Shown piece by piece: positions 7,355 to 16,399 of a DNA stretch of 64,000 bases (its first letter is position 1; each line of letters begins with the position of its first letter). The stretch is from Microbacterium esteraromaticum (GTDB lineage: Bacteria; Actinomycetota; Actinomycetes; Actinomycetales; Microbacteriaceae): assembly GCF_017303215.1 (NCBI RefSeq), contig NZ_JAEMWU010000001.1, positions 744,001-808,000 of the forward strand, given 5' to 3'. Under the pieces are notes generated by a model. The model saw only the letters and a list, made by a program, of their open reading frames with translations, did no database searches and was not told the DNA's origin. Position numbers and translations under genes: made by a program.

Positions 7355-8632
7355 TCAGCCGGCGACCCGCGCGGCGATGTCGTGCCGGTAGTGGGCGCCG
7401 TCCAGTGCGATGCGGCCGATGGCCTCGTACGCCCGCGCGCGGGCATCCGCAAAGTCCGACCCGGTGGCGACGACGTTCAGCACACGTCCACCCGTCGCGA
7501 CCAGCGATCCACCCGGCGCGTCCGGCGCGCCGGTCGCGGCGTGCACGAGTGTGACGCCCTCGACGGCCGCCGCCTCGGCGAGGCCCTCGATCAGGCGCCC
7601 CGTCTGCGGTGCCTCGGGGTAGCCCTCGCTGGCGAGCACGACCGTGATCGCGACGTCGTCGGAGAACTCCGGCATCGGCTCGTCCTCGAGGTGGCCGGAT
7701 GCCGCCGCGAGCAGCAGGCGCGAGAGCGGCGTGCGCAGCCGCGGCAGCACGACCTGCGTCTCGGGGTCACCGAAACGGGCGTTGAACTCGATCACGCGCA
7801 CACCGGCGGGAGTCAGGATCAGGCCGGCGTAGAGCAGGCCGATGAAGGGTGTGCCCTCGGCGTCGAGCTGGCGGATCACCGGCATCGCGACGGTCTCGGT
7901 CACCTGCGCGACGAACTCGTCGACGCCGCCGAAGTCCTCGGACAGCCACGGCAGCGGCGAGTATGCACCCATGCCGCCGGTGTTCGGGCCGCCGTCGCCG
8001 TCGAGTGCGCGCTTGAAGTCCTGCGCGGGGCTGAGCGGGCGCACGGTGTCGCCGTCGCTGAGGAAGAACAGCGACACCTCGGGGCCCGTCAGGAACTCCT
8101 CGACCAGCACCGGACCGCTCGGCAGGTACTGCTCGGCGTGGGCGAGCGCCGCGGTACGGTCGGCGGTGACGATCACACCCTTGCCCGCGGCAAGGCCATC
8201 GGCCTTCACCACGTACGGTGCACCGAACTCGTCGAACGCGGACTCGACCTCGGCGGCGGATGCTGCGCGCACCGCGCGCCCGGTCGGCACGCCTGCGGCA
8301 TCCATGATCCGCTTCGCGAACGCCTTCGACCCCTCAAGCTGTGCAGCCGCCTTACCCGGGCCGAAGACCGGGATGCCGCGCTCGCGCAGCACATCGGCCA
8401 CGCCCGCGACGAGCGGTGCCTCGGGGCCGACGACGACCAGGTCGATGCCGTGCTCGTTGGCGAACGACGCCACAGCCGAACCGTTGAGGGCATCCACGTC
8501 GACGAGCGTCGCGTCCTGCGCGATCCCGGCGTTGCCGGGGGCCGCGAAGATCTCGTGCTCGGCCTCTTCCGACCGCAGGGACAGGATGATCGCGTGCTCG
8601 CGCGCGCCGGAACCGAGGACCAGGATCTTCAT
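7355..8632 (-). CDS. purD: Phosphoribosylamine-glycine ligase
   Basis: PurD makes GAR from phosphoribosylamine, glycine and ATP, the second step of purine synthesis. The 425-residue length is standard. The N-terminus carries VLGSGAREHAII, and the ATP-grasp core shows VKADGLAAGKGVIV, EEFLTGPEVSLF, GPNTGGMGAYSP and VIEFNARFGDPETQ. The gene is convergent with the ATPase and is separated from the downstream NUDIX gene by a palindromic element. TAGGCT exactly 6 bases before its ATG suggests a leaderless transcript. Confidence 0.97.
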   Translation of the reverse strand: MKILVLGSGAREHAIILSLRSEEAEHEIFAAPGNAGIAQDATLVDVDALNGSAVASFANEHGIDLVVVGPEAPLVAGVADVLRERGIPVFGPGKAAAQLEGSKAFAKRIMDAAGVPTGRAVRAASAAEVESAFDEFGAPYVVKADGLAAGKGVIVTADRTAALAHAEQYLPSGPVLVEEFLTGPEVSLFFLSDGDTVRPLSPAQDFKRALDGDGGPNTGGMGAYSPLPWLSEDFGGVDEFVAQVTETVAMPVIRQLDAEGTPFIGLLYAGLILTPAGVRVIEFNARFGDPETQVVLPRLRTPLSRLLLAAASGHLEDEPMPEFSDDVAITVVLASEGYPEAPQTGRLIEGLAEAAAVEGVTLVHAATGAPDAPGGSLVATGGRVLNVVATGSDFADARARAYEAIGRIALDGAHYRHDIAARVAG

Positions 8633-8638
8633 GCGGCC

Positions 8639-8644
8639 AGCCTA
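8639..8644 (-). promoter_or_regulatory. -10 box of purD (leaderless start)
   Basis: TAGGCT on the minus strand lies exactly 6 bases before the purD ATG; no ribosome site is visible. Confidence 0.5.
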
Positions 8645-8672
8645 CCGGCGGGCGCGTGCGGGCATCCGCCGT

Positions 8673-8774
8673 GTTCCGGTCGCAGTTCTGCACGCGTCGC
8701 GGCGCGGCGTCGTCATTCCGGTCGCAATTTCTCCCGTATCAATCCGGGTGATGCGGGAGAAATTGCGACCGGAA
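8673..8774. repeat. Palindromic element between purD and NUDIX gene
   Basis: A perfect 21-bp inverted repeat (8716-8736 with 8754-8774, core CGGTCGCAATTTCTCC) has a 17-base loop. A further forward copy, GTTCCGGTCGCAGTT at 8673-8687, lies outside it. The right arm could pair with that outer copy as well as with the inner one. It lies between two genes of the same strand. Confidence 0.75.
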
Positions 8775-8814
8775 CACGGCGCACGGATGCCCGGCGCGGG
8801 GCCGCCCCGGCGCG

Positions 8815-9504
8815 TCAGCCGACGTCGGACGGCGAGACGGGGCGCTCGTGCGCCCGGTCCCAGGGCAATGCCCAGCCGGTCGCATCGAACAGGGCGTCGA
8901 GGATGCCCGCCGTGAACCCCCACACCACGGTGCCGTCAATGTCGAACGCCGGCCCGCGATAGGTCTGCCCGCCGCGGGTGAGCGTGGCGGTGTACCGGCT
9001 GGCGGGATCGAGCATCTGCGCCACCGGCACCCGGAACACATCCACGGTCTCGGCGTGATCGACCGCGGCGACCCGAGACGGGCGCCGCCACCAGCCCAGC
9101 ACCGGCGTCACCAGGTAGTTGCTCACCGCGAGGGGGATCTCGGGAAGCGCCCCCAGCACCTCGACGCCGTTCGGGTCGAGGCCGGTCTCTTCCTCGGCCT
9201 CGCGCAGTGCCGTGGCTACGACATCGGCATCGCCGTCGTCCTGCCGCCCACCGGGAAAGGACACCTGTCCGGGATGTGACGACAGCGTCGCCGCGCGCCG
9301 CTGCAGCAGCACGTCGAGATCGGCCGGGACCGTCAGCTCGTCGCTGCGTGCGGGGATGCTGTCGAGCCGGCCGAACAGCACCAGCACCGACGCCGGGAGC
9401 GGATTCACGGTGTCGAAGGGGAAGGACGGCAGCCAGTCCGCGCGACGCGTCACGGCGAGCAGGTCGTCCCTGGCGCTGCGGATCGTCTCGGCGGAAGCAC
9501 TCAT
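8815..9504 (-). CDS. NUDIX hydrolase, CoA-pyrophosphatase type
   Basis: This 229-residue protein of the NudL-like group cleaves pyrophosphate linkages, probably of CoA derivatives. It carries LLQRRAATLSSHPGQVSFPGG, which matches the extended CoA-NUDIX motif, and the Nudix box continuing to LREAEEETGLDP. The expected Glu before the helix is an Asp here. I start at the ATG ending at 9504 (MSASAET); the open frame upstream runs through a palindromic element and the divergent gene. No operon partner is seen. Confidence 0.85.
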   Translation of the reverse strand: MSASAETIRSARDDLLAVTRRADWLPSFPFDTVNPLPASVLVLFGRLDSIPARSDELTVPADLDVLLQRRAATLSSHPGQVSFPGGRQDDGDADVVATALREAEEETGLDPNGVEVLGALPEIPLAVSNYLVTPVLGWWRRPSRVAAVDHAETVDVFRVPVAQMLDPASRYTATLTRGGQTYRGPAFDIDGTVVWGFTAGILDALFDATGWALPWDRAHERPVSPSDVG

Positions 9505-9544
9505 CGAGGTCGAGCCTATGCCTGGCACGCGCGGCGGTGCACGG

Positions 9545-9618
9545 AACTCCGGAGAAACCTGCCAGCAGGGTGCAGAACCGGGCTGTTGGCCCGGCCGCAG
9601 CCAGAAATCTCCGGAGTT
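9545..9618. repeat. Palindromic element between divergent genes
   Basis: AACTCCGGAGA at 9545-9555 and TCTCCGGAGTT at 9608-9618 form a perfect 11-bp inverted repeat with less exact pairing inside. It sits between two divergent gene starts, so it cannot be only a terminator. A relative with the same AACTCCGGA end lies at 47297-47369. Confidence 0.65.
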
Positions 9619-9628
9619 GCGAACGGCG

Positions 9629-9634
9629 TAGCCT
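9629..9634 (+). promoter_or_regulatory. -10 box of the SCP-like gene
   Basis: TAGCCT is followed by exactly 6 bases and the ATG at 9641, the leaderless pattern. Confidence 0.5.
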
Positions 9635-9640
9635 GAAGAC

Positions 9641-9997
9641 ATGGCCGGGCGAAAGATCGACGTCGGGGCGGGGCGCGACGCGCTGGCCGCCGTGAGCTCT
9701 GGTGCCGCGGCGCGGCCGCAGCTTGCGACCGCTGTGCGGTACCTGTTGCAGCTTCTTGACGAGAAGGCGCCCGGCAACAGCGTCGAGGTGCGGGTTCCGC
9801 CGTTCGGTGCGGTGCAAGTCGTGCAGGGGCCGCGCCACACGCGCGGCACACCCCCGAACGTGGTCGAGATGGACGCGTCCACCTGGATCGGCGTCGCCAC
9901 CGGGGCACAACAGTGGGCGGATGCTATCGCCGCGGGTCGCATCGTCGCCTCGGGCACCCGCGCCGACATCTCTGCGCTGCTGCCGCTGCGGCCCTGA
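9641..9997 (+). CDS. Sterol carrier (SCP2-like) family protein
   Basis: This 118-residue protein matches the small actinobacterial SCP-like family often found beside purine genes. Conserved blocks are ATAVRYLLQLLDEKAPGNSVEVRVPPFGAVQ, then GPRHTRGTPPNVVE and the tail GRIVASGTRADIS. No signal peptide or membrane segment is present. The biochemical role is not known; a hydrophobic-ligand pocket is expected from the fold. The start follows a -10 box by 6 bases. Confidence 0.75.
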   Translation: MAGRKIDVGAGRDALAAVSSGAAARPQLATAVRYLLQLLDEKAPGNSVEVRVPPFGAVQVVQGPRHTRGTPPNVVEMDASTWIGVATGAQQWADAIAAGRIVASGTRADISALLPLRP

Positions 9998-10017
9998 GTG
10001 CCCCTATGGTGTGAGGC

Positions 10018-10470
10018 ATGAAGCGGATCATCGGCGGCGTGCTCGCCATCATCGGAGCAATGGCGCTAGCGGGATGCTCGAGCGCGACGGCGACACCGGA
10101 CGAGCTGCAGCAATGGATGGATGACCAGCATGCAGCATCCGATGACGCGAAGGCGCGCGTGACGGCCTTGGCGCTCGTGCCTAGTGCCGACTCCACGCTC
10201 GATGACCTCGGCGAACAGTTCCGCGTCGATTTCGAGGAGCCCGAGCAACTCACGGAGTTCGAGTTCTCCTGTTTCGGGGCCGAGACCATGGACGTGAGCG
10301 TGTACATGCACACGGAAGCCGGAATCGTCGGTACAGCGGCGGTCGACGTGCTCTGCAGTGATGGCCCGAAGACGTTGAATCCCGGCATTGGCGATGCCGC
10401 TGTGCATGCCGTGACCGCCTCGGCCTTCAGCGCCGACGGCGCGGGGGCCTGGTCGCTGGCTGTCCGCTGA
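10018..10470 (+). CDS. Small secreted lipoprotein
   Basis: This 150-residue product has a clear lipoprotein signal: MKR, a hydrophobic stretch and the lipobox ALAGC with Cys near residue 19. The mature part is acidic and contains a Cys pair (SCFGAE and VLCSDG) that could form a disulfide. I do not recognise the family. A -10-like TATGGT at 10005-10010 lies 7 bases before the start, and the following small membrane-protein gene is 38 bases downstream. Confidence 0.65.
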   Translation: MKRIIGGVLAIIGAMALAGCSSATATPDELQQWMDDQHAASDDAKARVTALALVPSADSTLDDLGEQFRVDFEEPEQLTEFEFSCFGAETMDVSVYMHTEAGIVGTAAVDVLCSDGPKTLNPGIGDAAVHAVTASAFSADGAGAWSLAVR

Positions 10471-10496
10471 ACACCCCGCCCATAGCGTCGCCGTGG

Positions 10497-10502
10497 GAGA
10501 AT
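10497..10502 (+). promoter_or_regulatory. -10 box of the small membrane-protein gene
   Basis: GAGAAT is followed by exactly 6 bases and the ATG at 10509. Confidence 0.4.
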
Positions 10503-10508
10503 GAGGGC

Positions 10509-10835
10509 ATGTCCCGCCATTCCACGCCTGAGACCGTCGAGGCCACGGTTCGTCCCGTCCCGCGCTACGGCGTGTTCATCGGCATCGGGGTCGTGCTCGG
10601 CATCATCGCCGCAGGCGTCCTGACGGCGATGGGCAGCTACGAGCCCTCGCGGACGCTCGATGTCGTCTACCCTCCGGGTCAGGTCTTCGGGTTCGCGCTG
10701 CTGTGGATGGTGCCGATCGGTATCGCTCTCGGCGGGGCAGTCGCCCTCATCCTGGATCGGGTTGCGCGTCGTCACGCCCGTGTCGTGCGGGTCGAGCACG
10801 AGCGGATCGCCGAAGTGGACGACGACGCGTCCTGA
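10509..10835 (+). CDS. Two-helix membrane protein, unknown
   Basis: This 108-residue protein has two hydrophobic helices (about 23-43 and 63-84), both followed by charged residues. The cytoplasmic tail is rich in Arg, His and acidic residues. Nothing in it identifies a family. It is convergent with the next minus-strand gene, the two stop codons lying 8 bases apart. Confidence 0.6.
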   Translation: MSRHSTPETVEATVRPVPRYGVFIGIGVVLGIIAAGVLTAMGSYEPSRTLDVVYPPGQVFGFALLWMVPIGIALGGAVALILDRVARRHARVVRVEHERIAEVDDDAS

Positions 10836-10843
10836 CCCGCCGG

Positions 10844-11443
10844 TCAGGCAAGCTCGCTGATCACCGGGCGCATCGCCGCGTCGAAGGCGACCACGTCGCG
10901 TCGCAGCCCGTCGGTGACGGCCACGCTCAGAGCGCCGATCCACCAGATCCCGCGCTGCGTGAATGGCAGCACCTGCACGTTCAGTTCGAACGAGTGGGCG
11001 CGGCGCCCGACTTCGCGTTCGAACTCTGCGATCGCACTGGCATAGGCGCGGTAGGCGCCGCCCGATGAGCTCACTGAGTCGACATACCGGTTGTGGGTGC
11101 TCTGCGCGTACCGCAGGGCCGTGTCGGCGTGCGGGGCGATGGCGCGGCGCAGTTCTTCGGCTCCGGTGGTGGGCAGCGCGACGAGTGTGTCGAAACCGTC
11201 GACCAGGTCGAGCGGCACCTCGGATCGATGTGCGCGCGGTTCGACGGTCATATCCCAGTAGTCGCGCCACTGCGCCTCGAGCGCATCGTCGACGTCAGCG
11301 GCCTCGGGGGGGCGTACGGCGAGTCCGCGCAGGGCCGGTAGGTCGGACGGTTCGCGGATGCCGATCAGCTGGCGCAGTGCGAGCGCGACGAGCACCGATG
11401 TGCCGGCGTCTTCGCGAATCAGCCACTGCGGCTTGTCGACCAT
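10844..11443 (-). CDS. Conserved hypothetical protein
   Basis: This 199-residue soluble protein has no signal peptide or membrane segment. It begins MVDKPQWLIREDAGTSVLVALALRQL and is rich in Asp, Glu and Trp. I see no catalytic motif and do not recognise the family. A TACGAT box exactly 6 bases before the ATG supports expression as a leaderless transcript. Confidence 0.6.
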   Translation of the reverse strand: MVDKPQWLIREDAGTSVLVALALRQLIGIREPSDLPALRGLAVRPPEAADVDDALEAQWRDYWDMTVEPRAHRSEVPLDLVDGFDTLVALPTTGAEELRRAIAPHADTALRYAQSTHNRYVDSVSSSGGAYRAYASAIAEFEREVGRRAHSFELNVQVLPFTQRGIWWIGALSVAVTDGLRRDVVAFDAAMRPVISELA

Positions 11444-11449
11444 GGCCCC

Positions 11450-11455
11450 ATCGTA
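11450..11455 (-). promoter_or_regulatory. -10 box of hypothetical gene (leaderless)
   Basis: TACGAT on the minus strand lies exactly 6 bases before the ATG ending at 11443. Confidence 0.45.
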
Positions 11456-11526
11456 GGGTGATCACCCCTCGCATATGGGGGTTGATCGGTCAAAGGGCCC
11501 GCAGAACGACTCGTCAGGGGTGCGGG

Positions 11527-11829
11527 TCAGCGGCGGCGGGAGAGGATGCGGCGGCGCAGACGCTCTCTGCCGCGCGATGGCGGACGGGTGGCATCCACCA
11601 GCGCCTGCCGGGCGGCGGCGAGCGTGGGGTAGCTGCCGATCCGGCGGCTGTGACGGTCGTGCACCACATGGGTGCTGTTGTCGACGGTGACGAAGCCGGC
11701 GAACTCGCCGCTGTTCGTCGCCACGAACACGTCGTGGTCTGCCTGGCGCCATGCCAGTTCTGCGGATGCGGGGATGGGGTTGCTTTCGATGGGCGCGCCG
11801 GAGCGCGCGGAAGTGTCGGTACTGCTCAT
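11527..11829 (-). CDS. Small hypothetical protein with basic tail
   Basis: The product is about 100 residues from the ATG ending at 11829 (MSSTDTSARSG). The middle, VFVATNSGEFAGFVTVDNSTHVVHD, looks like a small beta-sheet. The C-terminus is very basic (RGRERLRRRILSRRR), which suggests nucleic-acid or membrane-surface contact. No family is recognised. The open frame upstream of this ATG has no ribosome site. Confidence 0.5.
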   Translation of the reverse strand: MSSTDTSARSGAPIESNPIPASAELAWRQADHDVFVATNSGEFAGFVTVDNSTHVVHDRHSRRIGSYPTLAAARQALVDATRPPSRGRERLRRRILSRRR

Positions 11830-12058
11830 GTCTCTTGATTCGTGTGCGGGCGGCAGGTTGCCACCGTCATGCGGCCTGGGCGAGCGGATCCGCTTCGGTG
11901 CGGTTCCGGCCTTCACGGCCCTGGCCGGGGTGTGCGCTGTGCCGGTGAGATTCGGCGAAACATTGCGCAACCGTCTACCTTAGCAGATCTCGGCGCGGGG
12001 TCGGATGCTGCCGGTGAACGCCGGGTGACTTCCGACCTGAGATGTCCCTGCGGGCCGG

Positions 12059-12064
12059 TAGGCT
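12059..12064 (+). promoter_or_regulatory. -10 box of purM (leaderless start)
   Basis: TAGGCT is followed by exactly 6 bases and the GTG at 12071. The rest of the 11830-12070 gap shows nothing else I can name. Confidence 0.5.
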
Positions 12065-12070
12065 GTTGCC

Positions 12071-13189
12071 GTGGCAGAATCCTCCACCAATCCCTACGCC
12101 CAAGCCGGTGTCGATACCGCTGCCGGTGACCTCGCCGTCGAACTCATGAAGGCCTCGGTGCGCGCCACCCACGGGCCCGAGGTGCTCGGTGGTGTCGGCG
12201 GCTTCGCCGGCATGTTCGACGCCAGCGCCCTGCTCGGCTACCGCCGCCCGCTGCTGGCATCCAGCACCGACGGTGTCGGCACGAAGGTCGCGATCGCGCA
12301 GGCCATCGACAAGCACGACACGATCGGGCAAGACCTGGTCGGCATGGTCGTCGACGACATCGTCGTGGTGGGTGCGAAGCCGCTGTTCATGACCGACTAC
12401 ATCGCGTGCGGCAAGGTCGTGCCCGAGCGCATCGCCGACATCGTCCGCGGTATTGCCGAGGCCTGCTCGGCGACCGGTACCGCGTTGGTCGGGGGAGAGA
12501 CGGCAGAGCACCCGGGTCTGCTCGGCCCGCGCGACTACGACGTCGCGGGCGCCGCGACGGGAGTCGTCGAGGCGGATGCTGTGCTCGGGGCCGACCTGGT
12601 GCGCGACGGTGACGCCGTCATCGCGCTCGCCTCGAGCGGTCTGCACTCCAACGGGTACTCGCTGGTGCGTCACATCGTCGCGAACGCCGGCATCGGTTAC
12701 GGCGACACCGCCGCCGACTTCGGCACGACCTGGGGCGAGGCCCTGCTCGAGCCGACGCGCCTGTACACGACACCGCTGCTGAAGCTCATCGAGAGCCTTC
12801 CGGCGGGTAGCATCCACTCGCTGAGCCACGTGACCGGCGGCGGCATCGCGGCCAACCTCGCCCGTGTGCTCCCGCAGGGCAGCTGGGCCGACGTCGACCG
12901 GTCGACCTGGTCGCCGAGCCCGGTGTTCCGCGTGCTCGCCGACATCGCCGGCACGCCCATCGTCGACACCGAGGGCACCTGGAACCTGGGCATCGGGTTC
13001 CTCGCCGTCGTCGCGGCCGAGCACAAGAACGCCGCGATCGCGAACATCGAGGCCCAGGGCATCCCCGCCTGGCAGGTCGCGACGGTGCACACCGGCGCGC
13101 GCCCCGAGGGCGAGTACGAAGAAGGCGCCAAGGGCGTCGACGGTGGAGCGGTGCGCCTCGTGGGTGCATACGCCGAGACCGCTCACTGA
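12071..13189 (+). CDS. purM: Phosphoribosylformylglycinamidine cyclo-ligase
   Basis: AIR synthetase closes the imidazole ring of FGAM with ATP. The protein is 372 residues. Signature blocks are YAQAGVDTAAGDLAVELMK, SSTDGVGTKVAIA, DLVGMVVDDIVVVGAKPLFMTDY, LVGGETAEHPG and SGLHSNGYSLVR, with the glycine-rich HVTGGGIAANLARVLP near the C-terminus. purF begins 24 bases after the stop, so the two are cotranscribed. The order purM-purF is the reverse of the more usual purF-purM. Confidence 0.97.
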   Translation: MAESSTNPYAQAGVDTAAGDLAVELMKASVRATHGPEVLGGVGGFAGMFDASALLGYRRPLLASSTDGVGTKVAIAQAIDKHDTIGQDLVGMVVDDIVVVGAKPLFMTDYIACGKVVPERIADIVRGIAEACSATGTALVGGETAEHPGLLGPRDYDVAGAATGVVEADAVLGADLVRDGDAVIALASSGLHSNGYSLVRHIVANAGIGYGDTAADFGTTWGEALLEPTRLYTTPLLKLIESLPAGSIHSLSHVTGGGIAANLARVLPQGSWADVDRSTWSPSPVFRVLADIAGTPIVDTEGTWNLGIGFLAVVAAEHKNAAIANIEAQGIPAWQVATVHTGARPEGEYEEGAKGVDGGAVRLVGAYAETAH

Positions 13190-13212
13190 CAGAACGGATG
13201 AAGTAACACTCC

Positions 13213-14679
13213 ATGTGCGGCATCGTCGGAATGGTCGGAAACGGCCCCGTCAACCAGGACATCTACGACGCCCTGCTGCTGCTGCAGCATCGCGGTCAGG
13301 ACGCCACCGGCATCGCGACAGTCGAGTCGAGCGGCGTCATGCACATGGCGAAGGCCTCGGGCATGGTGCGCGAGGCCTTCCGCACGCGCGATATGCGCGC
13401 GCTGCTCGGTAACGTCGGCCTCGGGCACGTGCGCTATGCCACCAAGGGCACGGCCTCCAACGAAGAAGAGATGCAGCCGTTCTACGTGAACGCGCCGTAC
13501 GGCATCGTGCTCATCCACAACGGCAACCTCACGAACACGCGTGAGCTCACCGCCGACATGGCCTACCGCGACCGTCGGCACCTGAATTCGTCCAGCGACA
13601 CCGAGCTGCTGCTGAACGTGCTCGCCGGCGAACTGCAGACCTCGACTTCGACCGTCGACCTCGACCCGGACCGCATCTTCGACGCCGTCGAGCGCACGCA
13701 CGCGCGCATCGAGGGCGCGTACGCGGTCATCGCGATCATCGCCGGCTATGGTCTGCTCGCGTTCCGCGATCCGTTCGGCATCCGCCCGCTCATCCTCGGC
13801 CGCCGCACGAGCGCGGCGCCGGGCGATGCCGATGAGTGGGTCGTCACCAGCGAGTCGCTGGTGCTCGAGAATGCCGACTACGAGATCGTGCGCGAGGTCG
13901 CCCCCGGCGAGGCCGTGTTCATCTCGAACGACGGTGAGCTGTCGACCCGCCAGTGCGCGAAGCAGACGCAGCTCACGCCGTGCGCGTTCGAGTACGTCTA
14001 TCTCGCCCGTCCCGATTCGGTCATGAACGGCGTCTCGGTCTACGAGTCACGCTTGCGGATGGGCGACAAGCTGGCCGACACGATCGCTAAGCACGTGCCG
14101 CTCGACGAGATCGACGTGGTCATGCCGATCCCCGACTCGTCGCGTCCCGCGGCGATGGAGGTGGCCCGCAAGCTCGGCAAGGAGTACCGCGAGGGCTTCT
14201 ACAAGAACCGCTACGTCGGTCGCACCTTCATCATGCCCGGGCAGGCGGTGCGCAAGAAGAGCGTGCGGCAGAAGCTGAACGCGATGTCGACCGAGTTCCG
14301 CGGCAAGAACGTGCTGCTCATCGACGACTCGATCGTGCGCGGCACCACCAGCCAGCAGATCATCCAGATGGCACGCGACGCCGGCGCCAAGTCGGTGATC
14401 TTCGCCTCGGCCGCGCCGCCGGTGCGCTACCCGCACGTGTACGGCATCAACATGCCCTCCAAGCACGAGCTGATTGCTCACGGGCGCACCATCCCCGAGA
14501 TCGCCGAGGAACTCGGTGCCGATCGCATGGTCTACCAAGAGGTCGAAGACCTCAAGGCGGCGATCATCGAGGGCACCGATCTGACCGACCTCGACCTCAG
14601 CTGCTTCGACGGGCGCTACGTCACCGGAACCGTCACCGACGAGTACCTCGACTGGGTCGAGAAGTCCCAGACGTCATGA
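13213..14679 (+). CDS. purF: Amidophosphoribosyltransferase
   Basis: This is the first committed enzyme of purine synthesis, making phosphoribosylamine from PRPP and glutamine. The 488-residue protein starts MCGIVG, so the nucleophilic Cys follows the initiator Met directly and no propeptide is present. The glutaminase domain shows GLGHVRYATKG and LIHNGNLTNT. The PRTase domain carries VLLIDDSIVRGTTSQQ, the PRPP loop. Its stop overlaps the next gene's start by 4 bases. Confidence 0.97.
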   Translation: MCGIVGMVGNGPVNQDIYDALLLLQHRGQDATGIATVESSGVMHMAKASGMVREAFRTRDMRALLGNVGLGHVRYATKGTASNEEEMQPFYVNAPYGIVLIHNGNLTNTRELTADMAYRDRRHLNSSSDTELLLNVLAGELQTSTSTVDLDPDRIFDAVERTHARIEGAYAVIAIIAGYGLLAFRDPFGIRPLILGRRTSAAPGDADEWVVTSESLVLENADYEIVREVAPGEAVFISNDGELSTRQCAKQTQLTPCAFEYVYLARPDSVMNGVSVYESRLRMGDKLADTIAKHVPLDEIDVVMPIPDSSRPAAMEVARKLGKEYREGFYKNRYVGRTFIMPGQAVRKKSVRQKLNAMSTEFRGKNVLLIDDSIVRGTTSQQIIQMARDAGAKSVIFASAAPPVRYPHVYGINMPSKHELIAHGRTIPEIAEELGADRMVYQEVEDLKAAIIEGTDLTDLDLSCFDGRYVTGTVTDEYLDWVEKSQTS

Positions 14680-15992
14680 CCCGGGCGAGTGCGCGCCCGC
14701 TCTGGCGGGGCCGCGCGCTCGCCATGCTGGGCATTGTGCTGTGCGCGTTCTCTCTGCGCTCGGCCGTGGCATCGCTGTCGCCGGTCATCGAACTGATCGG
14801 TGCCGACTTCACCGTGTCGCCCACGGTGCTCGGCATCATCGGCACGATTCCGCCGGTCTGCTTCGCGCTGTTCGGTCTGATCACTCCGATGCTCGAGCAG
14901 CGCTTGGGCATCGAACGGGTCGCCGTCATCGCTCTGCTGACGATCACGGCCGGTATCGTCTCGCGTGGACTGGTGGGCGACTCGGTCGGGCTGCTCGCGG
15001 CGACGGCACTGACATTTGCCGGGGTCGGGATGGGCAACATTCTGCTGCCCCCGTTGGTGAAGAAGTACTTCCCCGATCGCATCGGGCTGATGATGACGTT
15101 GTACACCACGGCGATGTCGTTCTCGACGTTCCTGCCGCCGATGGTGGCTGTGCCGGTGGCCGAGGCCACCGACTGGCGGTTCTCGTTGGCGATGTGGGGT
15201 GCGTTCGCTCTGGCCGGGGCCATTCCGTGGATGCTGATGCTGCTGCGCCCGGCGGATGACAGCATCCGCCACTCCACGCCGCAGGAGGCGCCGCGCACGG
15301 CACCGGTGACCCGGCCGTCCTCGGGCGGCGACGAGCCGGCGCTGACCGGCCCGATCGCGACGGCGCCGGCGACACGGCGCATCTTCGGCCGGTTGCGGCG
15401 GATTCCGCTGGTGTGGGCGCTGGCGTTCACCTTCGGCACGTCATCGACGATGGCGTACGTCACCTTCGCCTGGATGCCGGTGATCCTCGTCGATCTGGCG
15501 GGAGTGAGCGCGGCGACCGCCGGGTTCCTGCTGTCGCTGTTCGCCACCGTGTCGTTGCCGGCATCGCTGCTGGTTCCGGTGCTCGTGGTGCGGTTCCAGG
15601 CGACGCGTCCGTTGTTCGCGTTCGGGTCGATCGGCGGGCTGATCGGTCTGATCGGACTGCTCCTGGCTCCGCTGCCGGGGCTGCTGCCGCTGTGGATGGT
15701 GCTGTTCGGCCTGGTCGGTGTGCTGTTCCCGTTGTCGCTGGTGCTCATCAGCATCCGTTCGCGCACGCCCGAGAGTGCCGTCGTGCTGTCGAGTTTCGTG
15801 CAGAGCGTCGGCTACACGTTCGCCGCGGTCTTTCCGCTGCTGATCGGCGTGCTGCACGACCTGACGCATGCGTGGACGGTGCCGCTGCTGATCGTGGCCG
15901 GTGTGCTGGTCGTGACGTTCCCGGCGGGGATGATCGCCGGCAGGCGCGTCACGGTCGAGGACGAATGGGAGCGCCGGCACGGGACGTGGTGA
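14676..15992 (+). CDS. MFS transporter, CynX/NimT-like
   Basis: This 438-residue protein has about twelve hydrophobic segments in two halves separated by a Pro/Thr-rich loop near residues 195-230. The start resembles the cyanate-permease-like (CynX/NimT) branch: FSLRSAVASLSPVIELI, then a helix with GLITPMLEQRLGIERV. The substrate is unknown. The ATG overlaps the purF stop by 4 bases, so it is translated from the purMF message; a purine or related compound is an attractive but unproven substrate. Confidence 0.85.
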   Translation: MTRASARPLWRGRALAMLGIVLCAFSLRSAVASLSPVIELIGADFTVSPTVLGIIGTIPPVCFALFGLITPMLEQRLGIERVAVIALLTITAGIVSRGLVGDSVGLLAATALTFAGVGMGNILLPPLVKKYFPDRIGLMMTLYTTAMSFSTFLPPMVAVPVAEATDWRFSLAMWGAFALAGAIPWMLMLLRPADDSIRHSTPQEAPRTAPVTRPSSGGDEPALTGPIATAPATRRIFGRLRRIPLVWALAFTFGTSSTMAYVTFAWMPVILVDLAGVSAATAGFLLSLFATVSLPASLLVPVLVVRFQATRPLFAFGSIGGLIGLIGLLLAPLPGLLPLWMVLFGLVGVLFPLSLVLISIRSRTPESAVVLSSFVQSVGYTFAAVFPLLIGVLHDLTHAWTVPLLIVAGVLVVTFPAGMIAGRRVTVEDEWERRHGTW

Positions 15993-16036
15993 GGGCGAAG
16001 CGGGCCGGGGCAGACCTGGGCGCGCAGACGTCATCC

Positions 16037-16109
16037 GCAACAGGCTCGTTACCCAAAACAGGATGATTCGGAGCGATTCAGTCTGTTCTCGTCAACCGTC
16101 CTGTTCTCG
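16037..16109. repeat. Four-unit palindrome with AACAGG units
   Basis: Four 12-13-base units occur as forward AACAGGCTCGTT (16039) and AACAGGATGATT (16057), then reverse complements of AACAGACTGAAT (16076-16087) and AACAGGACGGTT (16094-16105). The first unit is identical to the one at 7214. The element lies between the convergent ends of the MFS and DUF3073 genes; the remainder of this 221-base gap shows nothing else. Confidence 0.7.
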
Positions 16110-16213
16110 TGCGCGGCAGGCAGGCCTCTGAATTCCACCGAGTGGCAACGACGAAACCCTGGTCGACCCAGCGGATGCTGGTCGCCAGGGTGTCTGTCGT
16201 GCGGAGAAGCGGA

Positions 16214-16399
16214 TCAGGCTCGCTCGAGCTCGTCCTCGTCTTCGTCTTCGTACATGTCGGCCCACTTGTCGACGTACTGGTCCTCGGACGAGGGATGCCC
16301 GAGTTCACTCTCCAAGGCGGAGAAATTCACATCCGGACTGTACGACTTGAGTTCGCGAGCAATCTTTGTGTGCTTCGCCTTCTGACGGCCACGGCCCAT
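16214..16399 (-). CDS. DUF3073 family protein
   Basis: This 61-residue protein begins MGRGRQKAKHTKIARELKSYSPD, the conserved opening of the actinobacterial DUF3073 family, and ends in a strongly acidic tail (MYEDEDEDELERA). The basic front and acidic back are typical. Function is unknown. I use the Met ending at 16399 because conservation begins there; a longer open frame exists upstream. Confidence 0.85.
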   Translation of the reverse strand: MGRGRQKAKHTKIARELKSYSPDVNFSALESELGHPSSEDQYVDKWADMYEDEDEDELERA